A stretch of 64,000 bases of DNA, taken from Syngnathus acus (lineage: Eukaryota > Chordata > Actinopteri > Syngnathiformes > Syngnathidae). The translations under genes and the position numbers were made by a program. This document shows, in pieces, positions 44,301 through 54,111 of the stretch (position 1 is the first letter of the stretch; the number at the start of each line of letters is the position of its first letter). The stretch is from assembly GCF_901709675.1 (NCBI RefSeq), contig NC_051091.1:13550967-13614966 (forward strand), given 5' to 3'. The notes under the pieces were generated by a model. The model was not told where the DNA came from, did no database searches, and worked only from the letters and a program-made list of their open reading frames with translations.

Positions 44301-47300
44301 CATCCGTTTGTGACATGAGGGTGTTCCTCACAGGTGTATGAGCTCACATGGGCGCCCTCTGGCGCACTCTGATGCCCGTGTCCGGAGAGCCGGAGTGCGC
44401 TCCGCTGCTGCATTACTTTTTGTCTGTTTGCTGAGCAGAACTCAATGTTTGTTTTAAAATAGTATTTTAATGAGTGTTGGTGTAGGCTACAGCGTCACAT
44501 TTTAAATGACTACAATAGGTATGAAACATTAATGCATTTGTGTTAAGTGTTAATCCACGAAGTGTAGAAATAACTGAGAGGACGTTGGAAAACATTTTGT
44601 TTGGGTTTTAAATTATTTGAAGTAACCACTGAAATATTTTAGTTTAAATTAATATTTACTTTGTTTAATAACGTAAGTCAATTTAAAATAATTAAATTAA
44701 AATCAAAGAAAGGTGCAATCACAGCCTAGCAAAACATGCCTTACCTTTTTGACTAATGTTTTTATGTTATTTTTTCTCATGTTGGATTGCATCTAAATCA
44801 AATTCAGATTTCATTCCTACTTAAATTCATAACTATAGGCTATGCTACGATCTTATGGTTAGATGTTACATCAGTGAAATAGTACATTCAAACTTGCGCA
44901 ATTGGGCAGCAATTTCCTCCCATGACATCTCTGTATGTTTGTCCTGCAGAGGGCGTACGACATCGCTCGGCGGCCGGGAGACGCATACAGCAGCAGGACG
45001 CGCGCAGGTCAGCCAACGTCGACAGTCCCCCCCACCCCCCACAAACGCGCACGCACGCAGGCACGACGCACGCAGGCAACAACAAACACACGCACACACA
45101 CGCACACGCACACACTCATGCACACACACACCACCCTCGTCTGAGCACGACAGTCTGTGCATGAAGTAGAGTTAGTAGACGGTCCTCCCTAATACCACAG
45201 GGGTAAACTTTGACAAGCTCGCATAGCATTCGCCTCTGGCAACCTCAAGTGACAGTCAACTGACTCCAGGACGCAGCCAGGTCCACATGACAAGAACGCT
45301 GTTACCAAGGCAACTTGGGAACGCGGAGCGGAAGGAAAGAGAGAAAGAGAAGAGGAAGGGCTTCCGCAGTCATGTGACTCGACCAGCACTTGACACTCGT
45401 CTGCCACCTCACCCGGGATGGAAAAGGAAAAGGGCTCATCGGCAGAGGCATGGACGCACGGCAAGACTGACGAATGCCCGGATAATGAGATTTCCTACAA
45501 GGTGGCCGTGCTTTGTTCTGGTAAGACGCAAAACAAATCTAGCGACAACTTTTGGAATCGCACAAGTGGACATTAGTGAAAAAAATAATCACCGGAGGAA
45601 CTATAATCGCTAAACAGTTGAATAAGTCCGGTGGGCATCTTTGGAAAATAACTAAATTCCTACCACCCTGGTGCCTTGACACTCAAGTTTCCCCTTCACC
45701 TTTTTTGCCGCGATTGGGGAGTGGGGCAATTTTGAGAGCAGCATACACCGCGAGATGACGCCCGCACACCTTTCTCGTGGCTTTCCTCACAGCGGCAGGC
45801 CCCTGCCAGCGGGTAACGCTGCTTTGCCACAAAAGAAGGAGCGAAAAGAGATGACTGCTAGTGTGCCTTTTACTCTTGCTGGTGTTTGCCGGTTGCGCAT
45901 GCGAAGAGCAAATGAGTCTCTTCGAGATGATTGGGCGGCTGAAGCTCCGTGAAGCATTCAACTTCTCATTCTGAGCTTTGCTGCTTCATTACGGACATCC
46001 GGGAGAGAAAAGAGGTCCAAGCAACAAAAGTCACTCCAGTGAAATATTCATTCACGTTCATCTTCCCGCAATAAAAGTCCATAGAAATATTAATTTATTA
46101 TTTGCACAAGACTGTGTTGATTACAGCGCCTTGAAATGGATTGATGCATGTTGGACATGAGCATCTGTCTTGCAATGGAAAGTAACAACAGGGCAGGGAT
46201 GTATTCATCGCTTTAGAGAAAATAAAAACTTTTAGAAATGAAATGTTATGTTGTGATGTCGCTCAATCACAGTCATTTGATTGATGTCAGAAATGTGCGC
46301 AGTCGAGGAGACTGTACGTTGGTGTGTAGAAGGGAAAAAAATGAAAACGTCTAGTCATGTTTCACATCTCTCGGTGGCGGACGGTGTCTGCTTTCATAAA
46401 AAGGTCGAGCACATGCACGTGTGAGGAAACAGGATCCACGTGGAGCAAAGACGAGGGAAGACGGCTTGTTATATTTTGTCTCAGTTCTTTCTCTTGAATG
46501 CTCACTATGCTAATCATACTGACCAGGAGGCTGCCTTCTCAGTGGAACTATTGAATGTACGTATTCCAGAAAGATGGAGACAGCTGTGGAGCCTTCTCTG
46601 CGAGATTGCGGTAGGTCCCACCTCTACCTCGAGGATTCCTATTTTTGTACTACTCTTGGCCGCCCGCCTGAAACGGGGCGACTGCCTAGCCTGTGATCGA
46701 TCATGCGTGACCTTGAGGGTCAGTGGAAGCAAGATAACGGCATAGCTCAAGCTACCTAGCGCCAAAGAGGCCTATCAGTGGAAGCAAGAGAAGGCTCACT
46801 GCAAGATAACGGAGTAGCTAAAGCTACCTAGCTAAATACCTAGGCCGAAGAGGCCTATTTTAACAGGCTCACAAGACCAATCTCCTTCTTTGTCCCCTCA
46901 AGACTCAGCTGCTGCTCGCGGGAGCAAAAAGCAAACAATGGAGCCTACCCTCTCCCTTAAACGCATGCATTGCAAACTCGACTCGGGGGAGAAAATCCGC
47001 ATGTTGTTGCACCGTGATGAGGCAAATTGAGCAGAGCAGAAGTTGTTGGCGAGTAGCGGACCAAATGGCGAGTGGGCCAAGCCGAAGGCCATGGCTACCG
47101 GCGAGACGTCACCTTCAGTAGACATCTCCGTGAAATGAGGACATCGAGGATGAGCCCTCCACCAGGACTACATTTACTGGCATGCGTGCGTGCGGCAGGT
47201 GTGCAGTAGAAGGCTGCCAGTGTAGGCCGTGCTCCTGCTGAGGGGCTGACATTGTTGTTGGCTGTGCAGCTTCGGCGTACGACGAGACGCCAGCTCACCG

Positions 47301-48583
47301 GGGAAGGACGGCACCCGCCGCTTCCTGCAGCTACGCGCCGCCGCCCAACTACTCGACGGACCTCCGTGACCACGACGACCTCATCAAGCCCAGGAAACTC
47401 CTCAATCCCGTCAAGTGTTCCCGGAGTCACCAGGAGCTCCACAGAGAACTGATGACCTGCTGTAAACGGTAACCCAAAAATCCGTCCGTCCGTCTGTTTT
47501 GCGTTTGGTTTTGGTCGTACCACTGCAATTGTGTGCTTAGAAGCAGCGGGGGCGTGCGCGTCGAGAGCAACAAGCCAGAACTTGAGCGAGTCCTTGAGTG
47601 TCGGCGGCGCGATCGACTGCTGAGGGAACGGAAACTGGAAGAGGAAGCCCGCAGGAAGATTTCGCCCCTGGAAGCCGAGCTCAGGAAGAGGCACCAAGCG
47701 CTGGAAGAGGTAGCGCAGAAAAAAAGAAAACACACATTTGCTGGGCGGTCTCCACAGTTTCCAATGCAATTTGCTCCTCGCAAATTGTTTACTGAAGCGA
47801 AATTGCGCCGCGCATGTCATGGCTCCGTCCTTACTGCTCCTCCATGTTGTCAACCATGCTGATGGCGGCGGGGCTCCGAAGCGTGCTTGTCTCGGTGCTG
47901 AAAGGCTTGAATCCCTTGAACTGGCTTTTCATGCCAACCTGAACACCTCCGAAGGTTCTTTTCCACCAGATAGCAGTTTCTTGTACTATTCTCCATTTGC
48001 AAAAGAGCTCCAAAGGAGCAAATCAAGATGAGAGGCGACGAAAATTTCTCTCTTTTTAACCACCTTGGTGACTTCAACCCCAGAGATAGGAGAGCCATCC
48101 TAAGGGTCTCCAGCCTCTGCTTCCTCAGCGGGAGGGGTGTCAGTGCAATTGAGCCCCCCCCCCCTCCGAGTCACAACACACCAGGTCAAGGCGAGCGGCA
48201 CCCCTTTCTTGCTATACAGTGTCCGCTCTCACCTTGGACCCGTCCGTTTGCCATCGGTGACCCTGTCTTGCCGCAGATGGTTGAAGAATCATGCTTGGAT
48301 AGTGAGGATGACAAGAAACAATGTTGTTCAACAAATGTTTTGCAGCAAAAGAGGGCTAAAAATGTCAAGCTCAAGAGGGGTTAAAACCACAGAGGTCTGG
48401 GGGAGGGTCCAATGTTGAGCTTGAGGTCATTACTGGCTTGACGTTGACGTTTTTGCATCGTCGCAGATGGAGCTGGAGCAGCAAAAGGGCGAGCGTGACA
48501 AGCTGATGGCTCCCGAATTTGTCAAAGTCAAAGAGAACCTGAGGAGGACGTCGTGTGCTGGCAAAGAGGAGAAGCAAGTCTAG
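38311..48583 (+). CDS. fam107b: FAM107-family protein, fam107b-like long form, six exons
   Basis: FAM107 proteins are small actin-associated coiled-coil proteins with a DUF1151 core. Exons are 38311-38334, 38384-38485, 44950-45007, 47270-47468, 47541-47709 and 48467-48583. Phases agree and give 222 residues. The DUF1151 core starts near residue 98 with [20 protein letters not shown] and continues with [19 protein letters not shown], a long charged coiled coil, and [16 protein letters not shown] near the C-terminus. APEFVKVK followed by NLRRT looks more like FAM107B than FAM107A, but the paralogue is not certain. The N-terminus MGASHSKK fits the N-myristoylation pattern (Gly2, Ser6, Lys7). An acceptor-like CTCTTCGCAG at 38128-38130 suggests a noncoding exon further upstream. 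Exons 1 and 2 have no remembered homologue and rest on splice sites and phase. Intron 2 (6.5 kb) is filled with transposons. Confidence 0.85.
38640..39240 (+). mobile_element. hAT fragment with transposase N-terminus (DUF4371/ZMYM-like)
   Basis: From 38972 a frame reads [38 protein letters not shown], the typical opening of hAT transposases annotated as ZMYM1-like or DUF4371 proteins. It runs into a CA microsatellite at 39096. Upstream sequence from about 38650 (GCCCGGACTGACCATCGGG) resembles the family's left end. No catalytic part is present. Confidence 0.6.
39300..41212 (+). mobile_element. CR1-like LINE, 5'-truncated, RT nearly open
   Basis: The frame 39315-40829 (504 residues) carries [56 protein letters not shown] and the catalytic region [14 protein letters not shown] one-base shift near 40826 separates it from the C-terminal part (40834-41025: [20 protein letters not shown] to [10 protein letters not shown]). 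The 3' end is GATGAATAAAGTTCTATCAA followed by (TCAA)n. It lies in FAM107 intron 2, same strand as the gene. Confidence 0.88.
39315..40829 (+). pseudogene. Reverse transcriptase ORF of the CR1-like LINE
   Basis: The longest uninterrupted frame in the window. The catalytic motif reads FSDD where the related copies have YADD (35425-36480) and FADD (54823-55260). The serine is in the variable position and both aspartates are present. The start methionine at 39315 is not the natural one, because the 5' part is missing, and the frame is broken before its natural end. Confidence 0.85.
41211..42060. repeat. Satellite-like array, 267-bp unit, about 3.3 copies
   Basis: ACATTAACGGAGCAGCCTAT-type unit starts fall at 41211, 41478 and 41745 (spacing 267) and, degenerate, at 41990 after a unit that lost about 22 bases. 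Each unit contains CTCCCATGAGCCTCAGC and TCGTGGCAGCCCCCTGTAAA. A minus-strand frame of 63-83 codons persists in each unit but matches no family I know. The array directly abuts the LINE's 3' tail. Confidence 0.88.
42183..42285. mobile_element. Small MITE, ATAAGGCGC type
   Basis: CTGCATTATAAGGCGCACTG and TAAGTGCGCCTAATAGTGCA are inverted and flank a short AT-rich centre, ending in AAAATACGGTA. A related fragment lies at 39236-39285. Confidence 0.6.
42286..44949. other. FAM107 intron 2, right part, transposon scraps
   Basis: This holds a MITE end at about 42555 (TACCGTATTTATTCTAATTA), a terminal fragment of the 14153-type hAT at 42936-43020 (TTCAGTTCACC and GATTCGTTCAAACGAATC), and a GGTCGTCTTAAATTCGGG fragment at about 43050. 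I recognise no gene in 43100-44949. Confidence 0.5.
45031..45134 (+). repeat. CA/ACGC-rich microsatellite
   Basis: Alternating CACG, CACA and GCAC units, with AAACACACGCACACACACGC in the centre. Confidence 0.85.
45418..45520 (+). CDS. Candidate alternative first exon of the FAM107 gene
   Basis: An ATG in CACCCGGGATGG context opens a frame [20 protein letters not shown] that runs 34 codons plus one base to a strong GTAAGA donor at 45521. It ends in phase 1, exactly what the acceptor of exon 4 (47270) needs, so a shorter FAM107 isoform starting here would be in frame. I do not recognise the peptide, and the evidence is only start context, donor and phase. Confidence 0.4.
48056..48290 (-). mobile_element. 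Old deleted Rex3 fragment in FAM107 intron 5
   Basis: TTGGTGACTTCAACCCCAGA at 48064 matches the Rex3 copy at about 28275, and CTCACCTTGGACCCGTCCGT followed by GCCATCGGTGACCCT at about 48230 matches the Rex3 5' end at about 29969. The middle is deleted, and divergence is higher than between the two main Rex3 copies. Confidence 0.65.
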
Positions 48584-49539
48584 CGTCAGGTCCCCTCACG
48601 GGCTCTTGTCGCTCCTGATGCTGCTGAAGGACACGTAGTGGCAGGTGAAGGAGGGCGGCAGGGGGTTGTGACGTTCCACAAAGACATCCCTCGGTTTCGG
48701 AAATTGCCGTCAGTAACTGGGCAGTTGGATGCTCAGCTGGCCGACCTCGTGCGCCGGCCACCTCAGGGCAAATGTAGTCTGACGGACTGACCCGTTGGCA
48801 CCTGTCGAGTTTCCTAACTGTTGCTCCAGTGTGAATAGTTTGGTTTGTTTGAAAATGACAGACAACCAGATTTGAAGACGGAAATCGGCATCTCAGTCGG
48901 GTTGGTAATCTCTGAATTCAAATGGACTCAATCCAGTACAAGAAATAGATCTTATTTCAAGTATTGATAGTATCCTGCCTGCTTTCGCCTGCTGTCATTT
49001 TGAATACACTTCAACAGGTCACAAGCATGTCTGAAGAGTCAAGGACGGATGGCACTGTTTTCAAGCCTCACTTCCATACGCCTCGCCTGCCATCATGAAA
49101 AGGGGAAAAACAAATTAAATTGTTTTTATTATAAAGTAATTTTCCTTTTTGTTGAAGTTTTATAGTTATGTTAAAATCGAAGACGAGTCGCTAGGAGGGG
49201 GCAAATTCCTGCCTTGCCTCCGATGAGGATTGCGTAAACACACGGCTGCCTATGCTGACAACGGGACTTCGGAGCATGTCTTTTCAAACGGAGTGGTACG
49301 CACGATCGAAAACAAGTTTTTGATTCCTTGATGTGCTTTATTGAGTGTTTTTATGTGTGAAGACTGCTGATATGAGATTTTAATTAAAATAGTTCAAATT
49401 AAATAATGAATAAGCCACTCTAGAGCAGCGTTCGCCAACATTTTTTGTGACACGGTTAGGTGTCGGACAAATTTTACCGAGGGGGGGGTGACGTCAGTGC
49501 CTCCCCAGCCAAGAACCTCACCGCACGTCACTGGTACAT
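48584..49539. other. FAM107 3' flank
   Basis: The 3' UTR must start here. I see no clean AATAAA near the stop; candidates are weak. No other gene is recognised. Confidence 0.4.
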
Positions 49540-49584
49540 ACGTACGTACGTACATACCTACCTACCTACCTACCTACATACATA
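49540..49584 (+). repeat. CGTA/CCTA tetranucleotide repeat
   Basis: CGTACGTACGTA followed by CCTACCTACCTACCTA and CATACATA, ending in the TA used by the adjoining Tc1 element. Confidence 0.85.
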
Positions 49585-51180
49585 CAGGGCTGTCTCAGAA
49601 AATTTGAATATTGTGATAAAGTTCTTTATTTTCTGAAATGCAATTAAAAAACCAAAAATGTCATACATTCTGGATTCATTGCAACTCAAATGAAATATTG
49701 CAAGCCTTTTATTATTTTAATATTGCTGATTATGGCATACAGCTTAAGAAAACTCAAATATCCTATCTCAAAAAATTTGAATATTTCCTCACACCAAATT
49801 AAAAAAAATATTTATAACAGCAAAACAAAATCAAACATTTGAAAGTGTCCATTAATGCACTCAGTACTTGGTTGGGAATCCTTTTGCACGGATTACTGCA
49901 ACCAATGCGGCGTGGCATGAAGGCAATCAGCCTGTGGCATTGCTGAGGTGTTATGGATGCCCAGGATGCTTCAATAGTGGCCTTTAGCTCATTTGCATTG
50001 TTGGGTCTGGTGTCTTTCAACTTCTTCTTCACAATACCCCACAAATTCTCTATGGGGTTCAGGTCAGGGGAATTGGCAGGCCAATCGAGAACAGTAATGC
50101 CATGGTCAGTACACCATTTACTGGTGGTTTTGGCACTGTGGGCAGGTGCCAGATCATGCTGGAAAATGAAATCATCATCTCCATAGAGCTTTTCAGCAGA
50201 CGGAAGCATGTAGTGCTCTAAAATCTGAATTTACTCTGGACTTGATGAAACACAGTGGACCAAAACCAGCAGCTGACATGGCTTCCCAAACCATCGCTGA
50301 CTGTGGGAACTTCACACTGGATTTCAAGCAACTTGGATTTTGCTCCTCTCCAGCCTTTTCTCCAGACTCTGGCGCCTTGACTTCCAAATGAAATACAAAA
50401 CTTGCTTTCGTCTGAAAAGAGGACTCCGGACCACTCTGGAACTGTCCAGTGCTTCTTCTCCATAGGCCAAGTCAGATGCTTCTTCCGTTGTCTTGAGTTC
50501 AGAAGTGGCTTGACCATGGGAATAAGGCTATTGTAGCCCATTTCCCGGACACGTCTGTGAACAGTGGCTTTTGATACCTGGACTCCAGCTTCAGTCCACT
50601 GTCTTTGAAGCTCCCCCAAATTCTGGAAGCAATTCTTCTTCACAATGCTGTTAAGGCTGCGGTCATCTCTTTTGGTTGTGCAGCGTTTCCTGCCACATTT
50701 CCCCCTTCCAACAGACTTTTTGTGGATGTGCTTTGAAACTGCACTCTGTGAACAGCTTGCTCTTTGAGAAATCTCTTTTTGTGTCTTACCCTCCTGATGG
50801 AGGGTGTCAATGATGGTCCTCTGGACAGCAGTCAGATCAGGAGTCTTCCCCATACTTGTGATTTAGTTTACTGAACCAAGCTGAGTGTTTTTCAAGGCTC
50901 AGGAAACCCTTGCAGGTGTTTCGAGTTAATTTGACGATTCAAGTGATTAGTTGAATACCCTACTAGTATAGTTTTTCATGATATTCTAATATTTTGAGAT
51001 AGGATATTTGAGTTTTCTTAAGCTCTATGCCATAATCAGCAATATTAAAATAATAAAAGGCTTGCAATATTTCAGTTGATTTGTAATGACTCCAGAATGT
51101 ATGACCTTTTTGTTTTTTTAATTGCATTACAGAAAATAAAGAACTTTATCACAATATTCTAATTTTCTGAGACAGTCCTG
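49585..51180 (-). mobile_element. Tc1-like DNA transposon, best-preserved copy
   Basis: The ends CAGGGCTGTCTCAGAAAATT and CAGGACTGTCTCAGAAAATT (inverted) lie between TA at 49583-49584 and 51181-51182; the length is 1596 bp, normal for Tc1. The minus-strand transposase begins at 50853 (MGKTPDLTAVQRTIIDTLHQ). Its helix-turn-helix region contains KEISQRASCSQSAVSKHIHK, and the first catalytic Asp is in VLFSDESKF. Shifts near 50330 and 50215 move the frame. The second Asp (FIFQHDLAPAHSAKTT) and the Glu (SPDLNPIENLWGIVKKKL) are in 50209-49799. Confidence 0.92.
49799..50853 (-). pseudogene. Tc1 transposase with two frameshifts
   Basis: All parts of a Tc1 transposase are present in order: paired HTH, GRGKCGRKR-type basic linker and DD34E catalytic core. 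The first frame ends in a wrong-frame tail (from about 50330), the middle piece PQSAMVWEAMSAAGFGPLCF is in a second frame, and the C-terminal half is in a third. It is more intact than the copy at 4198-6106, with no internal stop in the correct frames that I can see. Confidence 0.85.
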
Positions 51181-52616
51181 TACATCTTACGCTACAGTTG
51201 CAGTATACTTCAACACAGACATACAAAATTTATATTTGTGCCGTCAGGTGAAAAATCTTTATTCATGCTAAAGACATTTAATGATTGTACAAGGGCTTGT
51301 GTCCATGCAGCGGGAGGTCAGAATGAGGCCGGGAGTCTGAAAAACTCCAAAGTGACAATGTGTTCTTTCTCACTCCATTCGGCACATTCTGATGACGCCC
51401 GCCCGGGTGGGGAAGGGACAGCTTGTGATGAGCTCATCAAAGGAGGTGGCAGGTGTGGCAATGTGGTTCCTGACTTACCTTTTTTGGCACCTTCTGCCAT
51501 AATATGGTGTCTGAAAACGTCGGCAACAAGTTTACGCGGGTGCTGACATTTACATTCTTATGGCTTCAAGTGGACGATAGTTGGCACGTGAATATGAATT
51601 TTGGGTGGGGATTGGTGGTTATTTCGTATGCCATGGTTTTGGTCCAAAGGTGATTGTTAAGTCAACTACTTCTACGATTTTGGACAAAGTTTCTAACAAT
51701 CAAGAAAGATTTGAAACACGATTAAAATGTATTTCAAAATCATTTATAACGTATTGAATAAAATGTAAGGACATGTTAACCACAACCCTGATTCCAATCG
51801 TTGTGATTCAAATCTGGCGGCCGCTCAATGTCACTGTTTCACCTTCCGCTGCCCCCCTGATTGTCAAGCGCTGAAATGAACGACACCGGAAGTACAGGTG
51901 ATTTGAGTATCATCGAAATCAAAATGTTTTCGGGAACAGTGAAACCATCTAAACCACAAACATTGACCGTAGCGACTCAAATATTTTGGATTAAAGTCAT
52001 TTGAACGCAAGTTTTGGGTTTTTCTTCATTTTACTTAGAAACAACTTGCGGAAACTACAAGCTTCCTTTCAAATTGAACTGGGTGCCACTTGCTCTCGGA
52101 GGAGAGAGTCCCGCGGCGAGCGTGTCCATGTGTCGGTGTGGTCAGGTTCCGAGGCTCCGGACAAGCTTCACACGTACGCTACTGCTGCCCCTAGTGCCAC
52201 CCCTGACAATTGAGGGGCTAGATCCGGCGGTCTACCCGAAATTTTTGCCTCGCTCACTCGAATAGGATTTTGATATTTTTTGTTCCTATGACGAGGGCTT
52301 TCTCCGTCGCCCAACGACACCGCCGGCTCCGGTGAACCGGCTGCGGCCCGCCGGGAACCCAGCAAGGTAGGTCAATATCAACCTCGTCGCTAATTTAGCA
52401 CGTTCGGATGCGGGTTAGCGCGTGTTAGCTTGCACCATGGCTCGCTGGCTCGCTTTTGACCTATGGACTCACTCGCCGGGTCTCAACCCGCGCTCACGTC
52501 GAACTGCATTGACAAATAGCTGAAGTGGAACAAATAGTCGTAGCGATGATGTTTGTTAGATTATGAGCCGGAATCAGGACTAGAGGTAAACATCGGCTTG
52601 ATACAATCCGCCGAAA
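51181..52616. other. Intergenic with a GC-rich, promoter-like segment
   Basis: On the minus strand an AATAAA-like signal lies near 51262 and a candidate tiny exon at 51479-51500 (MAEGAKK with a GTAAGT donor). GC-rich sequence from about 52090 ends in AACCCAGCAAG|GTAGGT at 52366, a good donor for a noncoding first exon, possibly of PIK3C2B, whose coding exon has an acceptor at 56652. All of this is inference. Confidence 0.3.
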
Positions 52617-52688
52617 ATGAATGTTGAACTGAAGCTATTGGGCAGAAAGCGGACCGTGCTGCCGTCGCCGCCCTCATCGAGCGAAGAG
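52617..52688 (+). CDS. Candidate first coding exon of an unidentified gene
   Basis: ATG opens MNVELKLLGRKRTVLPSPPS and SSEE, then a GTGCGT donor after 24 codons in phase 0. It follows a GC-rich, promoter-like stretch. I do not recognise the peptide, and no second exon could be linked. It may be a chance ORF. Confidence 0.25.
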
Positions 52689-53087
52689 GTGCGTAACATT
52701 TTGGAAACGCGCAAAAGACAGCAATACACTTGTTACCTGTTGAAACGCATAGTGCCGCGCTGGATGAAGTTAGCGGCAATTCATTGTGGGCGAGCAAATT
52801 AACGGTCCGCGTTCAAGTCACCTTTCGGTCAATGCACAGTTGTGCAGGTGTCTTTCTTTTCTATGTATATTTATTTGATCTTAATATATCCTTTGGTCCC
52901 CGTCATGTTCGATATCATCATGTATTCGCCTAGTTTGACGTCATTGCCGTCGTGTGCCTTGATACGCGGCGGTAGGTGCGGGAAATTGTGACGTCATAGT
53001 CCATCTGCCCCGATGCCGTTTTCCCCCGCGTGCGGTGACAGCTGTTGTGAAAGGGCCAAATAAAGAAAAACGGATTGGATTGGTTTG

Positions 53088-53442
53088 TAGGCTCACTGGT
53101 TAGAACGTCCGCCTCACAGTTAGGAGGCTGCGGGTCCGTTTCCACCTCCCTGTGTGGAGTTTGCATGTTCTCCCCATGTCTGTGTGGGTTTTCTCCGGGC
53201 ACTCCGGTTTCCTTCCACATCCCAAAAACATGCTTGGTAGGCTGATTTAGCACTCCAAATTGCTCGTAGATGTGAGCGCGAGTGCGGATGGTTGTTCGTC
53301 TCTGTGTGTCCTGCGATTGGCTGGCAACCGGTTCAGGGTGTCCCCCGCCTACTGCCTGATGACAGCTGGGATAGGCTCCAGCACGCCCGCGACCCCCGTG
53401 GGGACAAAGCGGTACAGAAAACGGATGGATGGATGGATGGAT
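53088..53442 (+). mobile_element. SINE with tRNA-like head and GGAT tail
   Basis: The head GGCTCACTGGTTAGAACGTC looks tRNA-derived (A-box region), followed by a body with GTTTGCATGTTCTCCCCATG and GATTGGCTGGCAACCGGTTC, then GACCCCCGTGGGGACAAAGC and a (GGAT)n tail. It is the same family as 5718-6023. Confidence 0.8.
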
Positions 53443-54111
53443 TGTATCTCCCCTTGTGACATATTATGTCCTGCAAAAAGGGTCATGTGATTTGAATAGG
53501 CGCACGGAAAAAGACAGTCAAGCAATAGAATCAACTGCGTGCAGGACCACTGCTCGTTTTTGTAGAGGCTGAAATAAAGCGGAGTGTTTCAACATTACAG
53601 CGTGACATTTCTTGACATCAACAAAACAACACACCCCTCGTTTGTCTGACCTCATCCATGTGGCACATACGTACACCCACACTTGTGCTGATGATGACTA
53701 TCCGGTCATTGTCCATGTGAAATATGGTAGGAGAGAAGAGGATGTACGTACTAGTCACCAGATGGGGAGCTGCTTTCCTTGACGAAAGCAGCTGCGACCC
53801 ACTTAAATAGACGCACGCACGTCACGTGTGCTCCTTTGCTTATTGCTTGCTGTATGGTTTAAACCATTGGTCCCCAATCACCGGGCCATGGACCGGTACC
53901 GGCCCGTGGGTCACTTGGTACCGGGCCGTCAAGCCGCACAGAAAAAAAAAAAATCTTTTTATCGACAATCAATTAATTCAGCTCAAGACACTCATGCCGG
54001 TCACGTGACATGTCACCCCAGTCGATCAAGCGAAGCAAGCAAAAACGAGCAAGAAACAGAGATGTTTGGAAAGCTTCTTCGGAAAGGGAAAAAAGCCCAA
54101 TGAGGAGACGG

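Larger units (their letters stand above)
45008..47269 (+). other. FAM107 intron 3
   Basis: It begins with a C-run and a CACACGCACG-rich microsatellite (45031-45134). Candidate alternative exon 45418-45520 lies inside. A short direct duplication with CAGTGGAAGCAAGA at 46721 and 46777 follows. Nothing else is recognised. Confidence 0.5.

Noticed and set aside
46514-46765. Minus-strand ORF in FAM107 intron 3
   Set aside because: No similarity to anything known, no splice signals, and it lies beside a short direct duplication.
47095-47853. 252-codon minus-strand frame
   Set aside because: Antisense shadow of FAM107 exons 4 and 5, with no recognisable domain.
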